A stretch of 64,000 nucleotides of DNA from Shewanella olleyana (GTDB taxonomy: Bacteria > Pseudomonadota > Gammaproteobacteria > Enterobacterales > Shewanellaceae), in NCBI RefSeq assembly GCF_023283825.1, contig NZ_JAKILD010000008.1, positions 108,643 to 172,642 on the forward strand, given 5' to 3'. Of the stretch, positions 35,195-44,900 are shown piece after piece (positions within the stretch are counted from its first letter, which is position 1; each line of letters starts with the position of its first letter). The notes beneath the pieces were generated by a model, which was not told the DNA's origin, did not search any database, and saw nothing but the letters and a program-made list of their open reading frames with translations. Made by a program: the position numbers and the translations under genes.

Positions 35195-37060
35195 TTAGCT
35201 TACCTTAAATAAGCTGACCGCTTCATGCAGTGACTCAGCCCTATTCCTGACATCTTGGGTAGCTGCAGAGTTCTCTTCCGTTGCGCTTGCGGTTTCATCA
35301 GCGATATCTCGAATGATCACCACATTCTTATTCACTTCAGCTGCCACCATACTTTGCTCTTCAATCGCTGTCGCAATTTGCGTACTCATATCTGATATGG
35401 TTTGCACATCTTGGGTAATCGACTGTAATAAATCCCCTGCTCCTGCAGCTTGCTCGACACTGTCACTACCTTGTTGCTGACTTGCATCCATCAATTGCAC
35501 AATTGAATGAGTCCTTGATTGCAATGTGGTGATAATTTTAGATATTTCTTCGGTGGATTCTTGGGTTCGCATTGCAAGGCTACGCACTTCATCTGCAACG
35601 ACGGCAAAACCTCTACCTTGCTCACCTGCCCTTGCCGCTTCAATCGCCGCATTTAATGCCAATAAATTTGTTTGCTCGGCAATGCCTCGAATAACATCTA
35701 ACACACTGCCAATGGTTTCACTGTCACGCTCTAAGTCACCTACCACTTCAGATGAATCACTTAATTGACTCGCCAAGGTTTGGATTTTCACAATGGTTTG
35801 TTCAACGCTGACCAGACCTTGCTGGGCATGATCATTAGTTTCGTTGGCTTTAAGCGCAGCTTGTTCAGTATTACTGGCAATTTCTTCAATAGTTGCCCCC
35901 ATTTCAGTAATCGCCGTAGCGACCATGTCGGTTTCACTTAGCTGCCTTGACACTCCCTCTGATGCCACAACTGCATTTTGGGTTAGCTCTTCACAAGATA
36001 TATTCATTGCATCGACGGACTCATTAACTTGTTCAATTAAGGTCTGAAAGCTCACCACCATGGCATTAAAATGCTTGGCAATTCTAGCAAGTTCATCATT
36101 TTTACTTTCATCACAACGTAAAGTAAGGTCTTTATTCTTTTCAACTTCGGAAATAACTTTATTGATATCGTTAATCGGCACCACAATGCTGCGCAAAATC
36201 AAATAAGCACACACCGACAACACCAACGTAATGAGGATAAATATGCTTATTCCTAATATCAGTGCATTATTTTCTGCATCTTCGATTTCGGTATAAGCTT
36301 GAACATGTAACTGATTCAAATCCGTATCAGTACGTTGAATTGCCTGCCTCAGTTTAAGCATGTCACCATCGTAGGCTGTTAAACCAAATTGCTTCTCTTT
36401 GTCGGTAAGTAATTTAAAGCTAGCTTGGTAAGCATCGGCTAATGAAGCCAGTTGCATTTGGGTTTGAGCGTTAAGTGACGAAGTTTGTAATTGGGATTTA
36501 AACAAGCTGAGGTTTTTATCGAATTTATCTAGATAACTCTGTGTACGTCTTAACATGAAGTCTTTTTCATTACGGCGTAACTGCAACATTGTAACCGAAA
36601 GAGTTGCTTCTCCTTGCGCTTCAAGTATTGATTCAACATTGTGAACCGATTTTCGAAGCTCACCATATAAGCCAGTTTTAGGCGTTAAACCGATTTCAGT
36701 TTGCAGCGTGACTAACTCGGCAAACATCACTTTATATGTATCTAAACTTTGTTCAAAACTTGATAAACTTTGAGTCGATAAGCCTCGACTCTTAAGGGTT
36801 TCTGCCAGGATTGTCATTGTGTCATTGATTTCACCATAAATGGCATCGTGACGTTCGATATATTTAGCATCTAATCGGGCAAAGAAATCTTTCTCAGTTG
36901 CTCTAAGCTGCAAAACATCACGTTCTACTTCGATAATATTGTTGGCTGCATCCGCCAAGGTTGATTTCACATCACTCGTGTAAAGCTGTAATAAAAACAT
37001 GGCGACAAATGCCACCAAAGACACTGCAACACTCAACATTAATTTGGTACGAATTAGCAT
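35195..37060 (-). CDS. Methyl-accepting chemotaxis protein with HBM-type sensor
   Basis: A 621-residue receptor from ATG 37060, which has AGGG 8 nt upstream; the longer frame adds 21 residues without support. Order: TM1 (about 8-26), a periplasmic helical bimodular-like region of about 240 residues with two [15 protein letters not shown] motifs ([12 protein letters not shown] and [10 protein letters not shown]), TM2 (about 265-290), HAMP, then the signalling domain with the hairpin [19 protein letters not shown]. It ends SLFKVS with no CheR-tether pentapeptide. HBM receptors of other bacteria sense organic acids; the ligand here is unknown. Confidence 0.92.
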   Translation of the reverse strand: MLIRTKLMLSVAVSLVAFVAMFLLQLYTSDVKSTLADAANNIIEVERDVLQLRATEKDFFARLDAKYIERHDAIYGEINDTMTILAETLKSRGLSTQSLSSFEQSLDTYKVMFAELVTLQTEIGLTPKTGLYGELRKSVHNVESILEAQGEATLSVTMLQLRRNEKDFMLRRTQSYLDKFDKNLSLFKSQLQTSSLNAQTQMQLASLADAYQASFKLLTDKEKQFGLTAYDGDMLKLRQAIQRTDTDLNQLHVQAYTEIEDAENNALILGISIFILITLVLSVCAYLILRSIVVPINDINKVISEVEKNKDLTLRCDESKNDELARIAKHFNAMVVSFQTLIEQVNESVDAMNISCEELTQNAVVASEGVSRQLSETDMVATAITEMGATIEEIASNTEQAALKANETNDHAQQGLVSVEQTIVKIQTLASQLSDSSEVVGDLERDSETIGSVLDVIRGIAEQTNLLALNAAIEAARAGEQGRGFAVVADEVRSLAMRTQESTEEISKIITTLQSRTHSIVQLMDASQQQGSDSVEQAAGAGDLLQSITQDVQTISDMSTQIATAIEEQSMVAAEVNKNVVIIRDIADETASATEENSAATQDVRNRAESLHEAVSLFKVS

Positions 37061-37302
37061 ATAAATCCCTAATAACCTTAAGGTACATATAAAAACATAG
37101 ATGCTTAATTCAGTATTAGACAATTTTTAAGCAAACTAAATTTGTGCAGGCAATACAAGCTATGACTTAATTAGCCTTACCTTACCCCTGTCTATTTATC
37201 GACCACAGCGCCATTATCTAAATATATTTTTTATAAGCGAGTAAACCTTTTATGAACTTGCTAATGTCTAATCTAGTAACTCGCACCTAAACGGAACAAA
37301 CG

Positions 37303-37914
37303 GTGAATCTGAATTCCAGTAACATCACTGATAATGATCATCAAATGCAGCAGCAAACAAAGCAAGCTGAATTGAATGACGAGCAACTCGACGGACAATT
37401 GTCTGACGAGATATTAGTGAACCAAGCAAAGACAGGAGATAAAGCCGCTTTTAAACAGCTTTATCAGCGACATCAAGGTCGAGTCTACGCGATTAGTTTC
37501 CGCTTAAGCGGTAGTCACGATCATGCTGACGAGATCTGCCAAGACTGCTTTGTAAGGTTATGGCAAAAGTTAGATCAATTTAACGGAGAGAGTCAGTTTA
37601 CGACTTGGCTGCATAAATTATCGGTTCATCAGGCAATCAATAGCATGAAAGCAAAACAGCGCTTTTGGCATCGATTTTTACCGAGTAGTGATGTGACGCA
37701 AGACGCTGAACTAGATGCAAGTGTTCACTATGAATATCACCGTTTAGATAAGTTGATTATGAAGTTACCAGAAAGAACCCGAGTGGTTTTTGTATTAAGT
37801 GCCATTGAAGGCTACCAACATCAAGAAATTGCGGAAATACTCAATATTGCAGTCGGTACCAGTAAAGCCCAGTACCACAGAGCAAAGCAGATGTTACAGG
37901 AGATGCTGTCATGA
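37303..37914 (+). CDS. ECF-type sigma-70 factor
   Basis: A 203-residue sigma factor starting at GTG 37303. Region 2 is visible at about 47-110 (FKQLYQRHQGRVYAISFRLS, DEICQDCFVRLWQKL, FTTWLHKLSVHQAIN) and region 4 at about 150-203 (LPERTRVVFVLSAIEGYQHQ, AEILNIAVGTSKAQYHRAKQ). The N-terminal 35 residues are a Gln-rich extension. Its stop overlaps the next gene by 4 bp (ATGA), which is typical of a sigma/anti-sigma pair. Confidence 0.93.
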   Translation: MNLNSSNITDNDHQMQQQTKQAELNDEQLDGQLSDEILVNQAKTGDKAAFKQLYQRHQGRVYAISFRLSGSHDHADEICQDCFVRLWQKLDQFNGESQFTTWLHKLSVHQAINSMKAKQRFWHRFLPSSDVTQDAELDASVHYEYHRLDKLIMKLPERTRVVFVLSAIEGYQHQEIAEILNIAVGTSKAQYHRAKQMLQEMLS

Positions 37915-38534
37915 AAAATAAACACTCAAAGTCTCAAGAACAGCAACAAGATCATAATAACAGCCAACTTGATGATCTCATTGTAAGTTTGCCAAAAGAA
38001 ATAACGCCTCCTGTTGATTTATGGCAAAACATTGGTGAGCAAATCAGTGCTAAAACGACTCATGATATCAGCCATTCAAATAGCACCAGTCATCAACAGC
38101 ATTGGAAAATGCTCGCTATGGCTGCAAGTCTCGCTTTTGTGATGGTCTTAGGTTGGAAACTATCAACTCCAGCCGTGTCACCAACTCAAGAGCCTGTGAC
38201 GGTCAACAATGCCTTATCGAATCAATCAACTGAAGATTTAATCGCATTGGTGGATCAAATTGCTCAGACCCACAAGCAACAAATAGCCGCCTTTGATGAC
38301 AACAAATATACCGTAGGTATGCAGCTTGATAATCAAGCTAATCCTTTCAATAAAGGATTTTCAGAACTAGAGCTTGCATCAAAACAGATCCAACAAGCCT
38401 TAAAAAATGATCCAAATAACAAGCCTGTATGGGATTTATGGCTTTGGATCATGAAACGAGAAATCGAATTATTACAACAGCAACAACGTACGCCAATTAA
38501 TACGACTCCATCGACTCAAGGAAATCTAATATGA
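37911..38534 (+). CDS. Putative membrane anti-sigma factor
   Basis: A 207-residue protein with a cytoplasmic N-terminal part (1-65), one membrane span (about 67-84, MLAMAASLAFVMVLGW) and a periplasmic Gln/Asn-rich C-terminus. No zinc-binding HxxxCxxC motif is present, so it is not a classical ZAS anti-sigma. Assignment is based on topology and on the 4-bp overlaps with the sigma factor before it and the DUF4097 gene after it. Confidence 0.6.
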   Translation: MKNKHSKSQEQQQDHNNSQLDDLIVSLPKEITPPVDLWQNIGEQISAKTTHDISHSNSTSHQQHWKMLAMAASLAFVMVLGWKLSTPAVSPTQEPVTVNNALSNQSTEDLIALVDQIAQTHKQQIAAFDDNKYTVGMQLDNQANPFNKGFSELELASKQIQQALKNDPNNKPVWDLWLWIMKREIELLQQQQRTPINTTPSTQGNLI

Positions 38535-39490
38535 ACGCTAAATTTAGCCAGCTGCTAGGCCGCATTATTATCGGCTCTAGTGTGTTATTCACCTCACTCA
38601 TAGCCCAAGCCGCAGAGCAAATTGACCGTGAAATTTCGGTTTCCGCTAACCCGCAGATTGAATTAAAAGTTCAGCGTGGAAAAGTAGAGATTATTGGTTG
38701 GGATAAAGATCTCATCAGTGTAAAAGGTCATTTAGATGAACTTTCAGAAGGTTTTATTTTGGCGCAGAAAGGCGATGAAATAAAAATCGAAGATAAAATG
38801 CCAAGTAGCTACCGAGGCAATAATACCCAAGGTTCTAATTTAGTGATTTACGTGCCATCAGAATTAAAGATCACCGCTGAAGGCGTATCAGCTGATTATG
38901 CGATGGAGAAACTCACCGGTAAAGTCGAGCTATCTTTAGTAAGCGGCAATATGAAAGTCGAAGATATTGAAGGAAAAATAAGCCTTACTAACGTATCTGG
39001 TGACATCAAAGCCGAATCGCTAAATGGTAAAATTGAACTAGAAACAGTGTCTGGTGATATCAAAGATAAGGATATTAAAGGCAAGGCAAAGTATCGCTTA
39101 GTGAGTGGTGAACTTGAATCGGAAAACAACCAAGTGACTGACTTAAGCATTGACCAAGTTTCTGGTGACGTAGAAGGCAGCTTTACAGCTGCGGAAAAAG
39201 TGAAAGTAGTCACTGTTAGCGGCGATATTGAAGTCAAACTGAGTGACGCCATCACTAAAGTATTATTCGATACTGTCAGCGGTGACATTGAAGTTAAGTT
39301 TACCAATATGCCAAATTTAGCATTTGAGATTGACGGTGGCCCAGGTGGAAGAATTGAAAATCGTTTAACTGACGATAAACCAATGAAAACCAAGTACACC
39401 TCAAGACAATCTATGCAATTTAAAACCCAACAAGGCAGTGGCAGCTTTGATGCTAGTACGATTAGCGGAAAAGTCATCTTAGAGAAGTAG
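38531..39490 (+). CDS. Exported DUF4097 beta-repeat protein
   Basis: A 319-residue protein with a signal peptide (start MNAKFSQLLGRIIIGSSVLF, cleavage near AQA) and a beta-helix-like body with repeated V-S-G-D/N-I/M turns (LVSGNMKVEDIEGKI, NVSGDIKAESLNGKI, TVSGDIKDKDIKGKA, VSGDVEGS, VSGDIEVKLS and TVSGDIEVKF). DUF4097/DUF4098 proteins are cell-envelope proteins of unknown function, often beside ECF sigma operons. It is probably the envelope target or sensor of the sigma system. A terminator follows. Confidence 0.85.
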   Translation: MNAKFSQLLGRIIIGSSVLFTSLIAQAAEQIDREISVSANPQIELKVQRGKVEIIGWDKDLISVKGHLDELSEGFILAQKGDEIKIEDKMPSSYRGNNTQGSNLVIYVPSELKITAEGVSADYAMEKLTGKVELSLVSGNMKVEDIEGKISLTNVSGDIKAESLNGKIELETVSGDIKDKDIKGKAKYRLVSGELESENNQVTDLSIDQVSGDVEGSFTAAEKVKVVTVSGDIEVKLSDAITKVLFDTVSGDIEVKFTNMPNLAFEIDGGPGGRIENRLTDDKPMKTKYTSRQSMQFKTQQGSGSFDASTISGKVILEK

Positions 39491-39529
39491 TTCGACAGCG
39501 CTAATGTCATTTATCAATAGATGCATACT

Positions 39530-39560
39530 AAGCCCTTAACGCTGCTGTTAAGGGCTTTTT
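39530..39560 (+). terminator. Terminator of the sigma/anti-sigma/DUF4097 operon
   Basis: AAGCCCTTAAC / GTTAAGGGCTT stem with a 6-nt loop and a T run, 40 bp after the stop. Confidence 0.85.
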
Positions 39561-39665
39561 AACTGAATTTGCTTAATTGAACGCTATCAAAATGACAGCA
39601 ATTTCGACATTTATGCGGATCCGCAATACACTGTAAAAACCTAAAAGCTATTATCTTTAAATACA

Positions 39666-40610
39666 ATGAATAAAACACCATTTGAAATGCTCGATCTTAA
39701 TTTGATCACAGTTTTTTTCATTTTATATGAAGAGCTTAATACCCATAAAGCGGCAAGCAGACTTAATATGAGTCAACCTGCGGTAAGCCGCGCCTTACAA
39801 AAGCTGCGAGATGCTTTTAATGACCCTATCTTTGTTAAAACGAGACATGGCCTTAGTGCTACAGACAAAGCTCACTATTTAGCCCAGCGCTTACCTAATA
39901 CCTGGCAAGAACTATCCGACATTATTAATCATGTAGAACAGTTTGAGATGTCAGAATTAACAGGACGACTCAATGTCACCTTGCATCCAGCATTAATAGG
40001 ATTATTAAGTGATAAGTTATTTTTAGCACTTCACAAGGTCGCACCAAAAGTCGAACTGATTGTGTCAGTTTGGAGTAATGATACAGAAGAAGATTTATTA
40101 ACTGGAAAGCAAGATATTGCAGTGACAATGCTTTCGCCGAAATTGTCGAAAGAAATGACGGTAAAATCAATGCCAAGTCTACATGCCCGTGTATATTTAA
40201 GTAAGCAGCACCCGCTTGCTAGCAGAACCATTGATGAGCAAGCATTTGCAACCTACCCTCTCGCTGTTTTACATGTACCAGGTTGGAATGAGAACACCAC
40301 TTATGTAGAAAAATACCTAGAGCAATTAGGATTAACCCCAAAAATAGTCTATCGAAGTCCGCATCCAAATTCTGTTTTAAGTGTTGTCGCTAAAACTGAA
40401 CTGCTACATGCTGCGAGCGCCCAATATCATGGTGTGGACTCAACTCAGGTATTAGGTAAGCGCATCCATCTAGAAAACAAGCCGGTAAAATTTAACAGCT
40501 ACTTTTGTCACCATTACCGCCATCGAAACAAGCCGTTATTTCAATGGGTATTTGAAACTGTAAATCAAATAATAAGCCATCAACATCAAATAGAAAAAAC
40601 CACTAAATAA
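39666..40610 (+). CDS. LysR-family transcriptional regulator
   Basis: A 314-residue regulator. The N-terminal winged helix-turn-helix is LNTHKAASRLNMSQPAVSRALQKLRDAFNDP in the 24-55 region (given as segments ASRLNMSQPAVSRALQKL and DAFNDPIFVK); the DAFNDPIFVKT style resembles the NodD/LeuO-like branch. The effector-binding half begins near residue 95. It converges tail-to-tail with the next LysR gene with one base between the stop codons, so it probably regulates something other than the proteases. Confidence 0.9.
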   Translation: MNKTPFEMLDLNLITVFFILYEELNTHKAASRLNMSQPAVSRALQKLRDAFNDPIFVKTRHGLSATDKAHYLAQRLPNTWQELSDIINHVEQFEMSELTGRLNVTLHPALIGLLSDKLFLALHKVAPKVELIVSVWSNDTEEDLLTGKQDIAVTMLSPKLSKEMTVKSMPSLHARVYLSKQHPLASRTIDEQAFATYPLAVLHVPGWNENTTYVEKYLEQLGLTPKIVYRSPHPNSVLSVVAKTELLHAASAQYHGVDSTQVLGKRIHLENKPVKFNSYFCHHYRHRNKPLFQWVFETVNQIISHQHQIEKTTK

Positions 40611-40611
40611 T

Positions 40612-41508
40612 CTACTGCGGATTAATAAAGTTGATGAAAGCTGTAGCTGCAGGCGTGAGTCGTCGGTTTTTTAAATGCACTATGCTAAAAGACGCTTGAA
40701 TATTTGGCATATCCACAACAGATAATGCCACTAAACTCCCTGAGTTAATCTCTTTTTTAACCGAAACATCTGGCGCTAACGCCACCAAATCACACTCAGT
40801 TAATGATTCTTTAATTACCTGAAACTGTTCAAATTTAACTAAACCCGAAAAGTCACCTCGATATTTTGAAAACAGATCGCCAAATTGATCATACAAAGTC
40901 TTAGGCAAAGCAGATGGAATGGCAATGGGAAAACTTTTAATGTCTTCTAAAGTCAATGCTGTATATTCCGCTAATGGATGCTCAGCTCGACAGCAAAATA
41001 TAGCCTGAAAACTTGGCAACGGTAACACCTCAATATCTTCTCTGTGGTCCAACTCAGTCGCTTTGGTTTCTGCGATAAATAGCGACACTTCAGCTTTGCA
41101 CAACTGCTGATATAGCGACAACCAATTACCGACTTTTAGCTCCACATTCACATTTGGAAAAGTATTAACAAATTGACCAATACTAGGTCCAACAATACTA
41201 TTTAAAGGTATTGCACTGGCGCCAACAATTAACTCTCCGGTTTCTAATCCTTGAATTGCTTTAATTTCACGTTTTAAAAAGTCCACATCACGAATAATTC
41301 GACTTCCATGCTCAACAACTAAATCACCAAAAGGAGTTAATGTCACAGAACGTGATGTTCTCTCTAATAATTTAGCCCCTAATAAGTCTTCCATTTTTTG
41401 AATACTTCTAGATAAAGAAGGCTGTGCCAAATTTAATTCTAGTGCTGCACGATGGAAATGTTTTAAATCTGCAACTACCAGAAAATGTTTTAAATGACGC
41501 AATTCCAT
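40612..41508 (-). CDS. LysR-family regulator, divergent from the first S8 protease gene
   Basis: A 298-residue regulator of the CbbR/CynR-like branch: MELRHLKHFLVVADLKHFHR, then LAQPSLSRSIQKME in the recognition helix. It is a paralogue of the regulator at 47083 (MELRHIKHFVVLAELRHFYR; NITQPSLSKSIKKLE), and the effector domains share segments such as VNVELKVGNW / MAVELKVAGW and FSGLVKFEQF / FSGLVRFEQF. It is transcribed away from the protease gene across a 450-bp AT-rich gap and probably controls it. Confidence 0.9.
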   Translation of the reverse strand: MELRHLKHFLVVADLKHFHRAALELNLAQPSLSRSIQKMEDLLGAKLLERTSRSVTLTPFGDLVVEHGSRIIRDVDFLKREIKAIQGLETGELIVGASAIPLNSIVGPSIGQFVNTFPNVNVELKVGNWLSLYQQLCKAEVSLFIAETKATELDHREDIEVLPLPSFQAIFCCRAEHPLAEYTALTLEDIKSFPIAIPSALPKTLYDQFGDLFSKYRGDFSGLVKFEQFQVIKESLTECDLVALAPDVSVKKEINSGSLVALSVVDMPNIQASFSIVHLKNRRLTPAATAFINFINPQ

Positions 41509-41958
41509 AACAATCCCAAATATATAAAATAAACAAAAAATTTAACCAATAACAATCACGTCAACTTACTCAGAAAATCAATATACATCAAATAAAATTA
41601 AAATTTAAAAAATCAAAAAATTAACTGAGTATTAAATATTAATCCAACCATAAAAACAAACAATATTTCACGCCACCAAAATAAAGGATAAGCACTTGAT
41701 TTATTTACCATTAAGCACCAAACAAGGATGTATCAGAATGTATCAAACCTTTTAATTTCAATCGATTTGAAATAGGTATTAATTCAATTCATAAAATGCA
41801 TTAATAAATACATACAACAATTCACCATTAATAGTTTATTTGCATTGTTTATTGCTTAATTTCGCATTGGATTATCGGTTAACAATTTTGCAATATCTAT
41901 TTAACTGCCAAATTAACTTATTTGCGGTTAATAAAATAATAATTAATAGGGAAGCATC

Positions 41959-44900
41959 ATGAAAATAAAAAAACTGACATTGATGACACTTGCTGCTATT
42001 TATGCAGGCGGTATTGCCAATGCGGCAGCTGATATTAATCAGCAGTCTAAATTGAATACTGAGCCGCAAATACCTTCAACAATTAATATGATGGAGTTAC
42101 ACAAACAAAAACAATTAGCGGCTCAATCTAAAGCAAACACAGTTTCAACGCCTTTGCGTCATAGACAAACAGCAAATATTCATTATCAACCTAAGTCAGC
42201 CACACAAAAGATTAATTTAGAACAAGGACTGAGCGGCCAACACACTTACATAGTACGAATGAATGACAAACCGATTGCCACTTATGATGGCACTATTCCG
42301 GGGCTGAAATCCACCAAACAAGCGCTGCAGCGAAAGCGTAGCAATCTAAATAGTTTCAACGCCCAGCCACAGCATCAACAAGCCATTGATGGCTATAAAA
42401 CTCACTTGCTCAATAAACAACAACAAGTTATCGCAACAGCAGGTGTTCAAGCAGAAAAGCAATTTACCACTGCCATTAATGCTTTCACGGTAAAAATGAC
42501 TCAGCAACAAGCGATGCGCTTAGCTGAGCAGTCTGAAGTTGCCTTTATTCAACGTTCAACAAAATTGCAGCTACATACTGATGTGGGGCCTGAACATGTT
42601 GGCGCAAGTGGAATATGGGATGGAACCGCAACCTCAAATGGAATGAAATACCAAGGTGAAGGCATGGTAGTGGGTATCATTGATACCGGCGTTAATACCG
42701 ATCACCCTTCTTTTGCTGCAGTGGGCGGTGACGGTTATGCTCATACTAACCCGCTAGGCAGTGGTAACTATTTAGGCGGTTGTGCTGAAGCCGAGTTTGC
42801 AGATAAATGTAATGACAAACTTATTGGGGTTTACACCCATGAAAACATCACAGGTACCTATCCAAGTGACATGCAGTTTGGTGAAGATTATGAAGGCCAC
42901 GGTAGCCACGTAGCCAGCACGGTTGCGGGTAATATTTTATATGATGTAGATGTAGTCACCACAGAACTTGGCGGCGGTGCGGGTAACCCTATTGGTGTCA
43001 CCATGCCAATGATTTCAGGTGTTGCGCCCCATGCCAATATAATTTCATATCAAGTGTGTGATTCTGATGGTTGTCCTGGTGATGCGATTTTATTTGGTAT
43101 CGAGCAGGCAATCCTTGACGGTGTTGATGCAATCAACATGTCCATTGGTGGCGGTGAAAGCTTCCCTTGGAACGATGCCTTTGAAATGGCATTCTTATCG
43201 GCTCGTGAAGCAGGTATCGCTGTCGCACTTTCAGCGGGTAACTCAGGTGCAGCCTATGGTTCAGATAGTTTATACACGGTAGATCATACTTCACCTTGGG
43301 TTCTCAATGTCGCGGCCACAACTCATGCTCGCTCAATCAATATCCATGATAAAGCACTTAATAACCTTATGGGTGGCGACAGTAACTTAGCACCTCAGCA
43401 GCTTGATGGCGCTGGTATTTCAGGGGAATTCAGCGGTGATTTTGTTATTGCTGCCGACTTTGGCGATGCCCGTTGTAATAGCCCGTTTGCTGTTGACACC
43501 TTCCAAGCAACCGACATTGTTATTTGTGAACGCGGCGATATTGCCCGTGTAGAAAAAGCGATGAATGTACAAGCCGGTGGCGCAGGTGGTTTTGTTCTTT
43601 ATAACACTTGGAATGAAGGTGATGATGTCGTTGACGATGCATACGTTATTCCAGGCATTCATTTAACAGCAAACCAGTATTTTGGTAGCTGGAACGTAAC
43701 CGGTTTACAGCCCTGGCTTATGTCTGCCAATGGCGAAACCTTATCAGGCACTATCACAGCGTCACGAGCTACACGTGATATCAATCCTGATGATGCAGAT
43801 TGGTTAGCTGACTTCTCTTCAAGAGGCCCATCAAGTACTGTTGATGAACTATTTTCACCAGGCATTGCAGCGCCAGGGGTAAATATTTTTGCAGCTTGGA
43901 ATGATGAAAGCCCATTTAACCCTCAAGGTGATACCCGAGATTACAACACCATTAGTGGTACTTCGATGGCCTCGCCACATGTGGCAGGTATGATGACGCT
44001 TATTCGTCAGGCCAACCCTGATTGGACTGCCAGCCAAATTCAATCGGCATTACAGATGACCGCTGATAGTATGGCGGTTAAAACCCCTCACCCTATGTCA
44101 GGGGAAACAAAAGTTGCAGGTGTTTACCGTGCAGGTCATGGTTTAGCGAATGTTGAACGCGCTATTAATGCGGGTCTGTTAATGGATGAAACTGCTGATA
44201 ACTTCCGCCGTGCGAATCCACAAAATGGTGGTCTAGTTCGTGATTTGAATTTACCTCAGCTAATCAATAATGATTGTGGCCGAACTTGCACTTGGCTACG
44301 TACTGTCACAGCGACCAAAGACGGTACTTGGAATGTTGAAGTTAACCAAGCGCAGGAAGGTCCTATGTACTGGGATTATTCATTAGATCCTAGTGCAAAA
44401 GTAACTGTCACTCCGGCAGAGTTTAGTTTGAAAAAAGGTGAATCAATTACCTTAACCGTTAACGGCTCTTTCGAAGAATCTGACATGGCATGGTATGACG
44501 GAACTATCGCTGAAACCCATGGTGAAATCCAATTCATCGCGACTGATGAAACAATTCCAACGTCACATTGGCCATTTTCGGCTAAGTTTACTGGCACAAC
44601 ACTGCCAAATACCATTAATGTCAAAGCCCATGATGATATGGCATCTCATACCATTGAGGATGTGCCATTTGGGGTCCCAGCGAGTTCACTTTCAGGTGTT
44701 GCCTATGCGCCTGTTGAAGCGATTGTTCATGAGTTTGATTTACCAAGACAGCAATTTAGCGATCAAATGGTCGATGAAAATGGTTTTTGGAATACCGAAC
44801 TTGCCAATATCAAAACCTTCAACGTAACGGTACCGCAGAATACAGCTGTTTTCAGAGCTGAATTAACCGACCGTATAAAGTCTTCTATGAATACGGCTTA

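Noticed and set aside
38896..39510. 204-codon open frame antisense to the DUF4097 gene
   Set aside because: It mirrors the repeated VSGD-coding units of the real gene; periodic composition keeps the opposite strand open. It has no signature or ribosome binding site.
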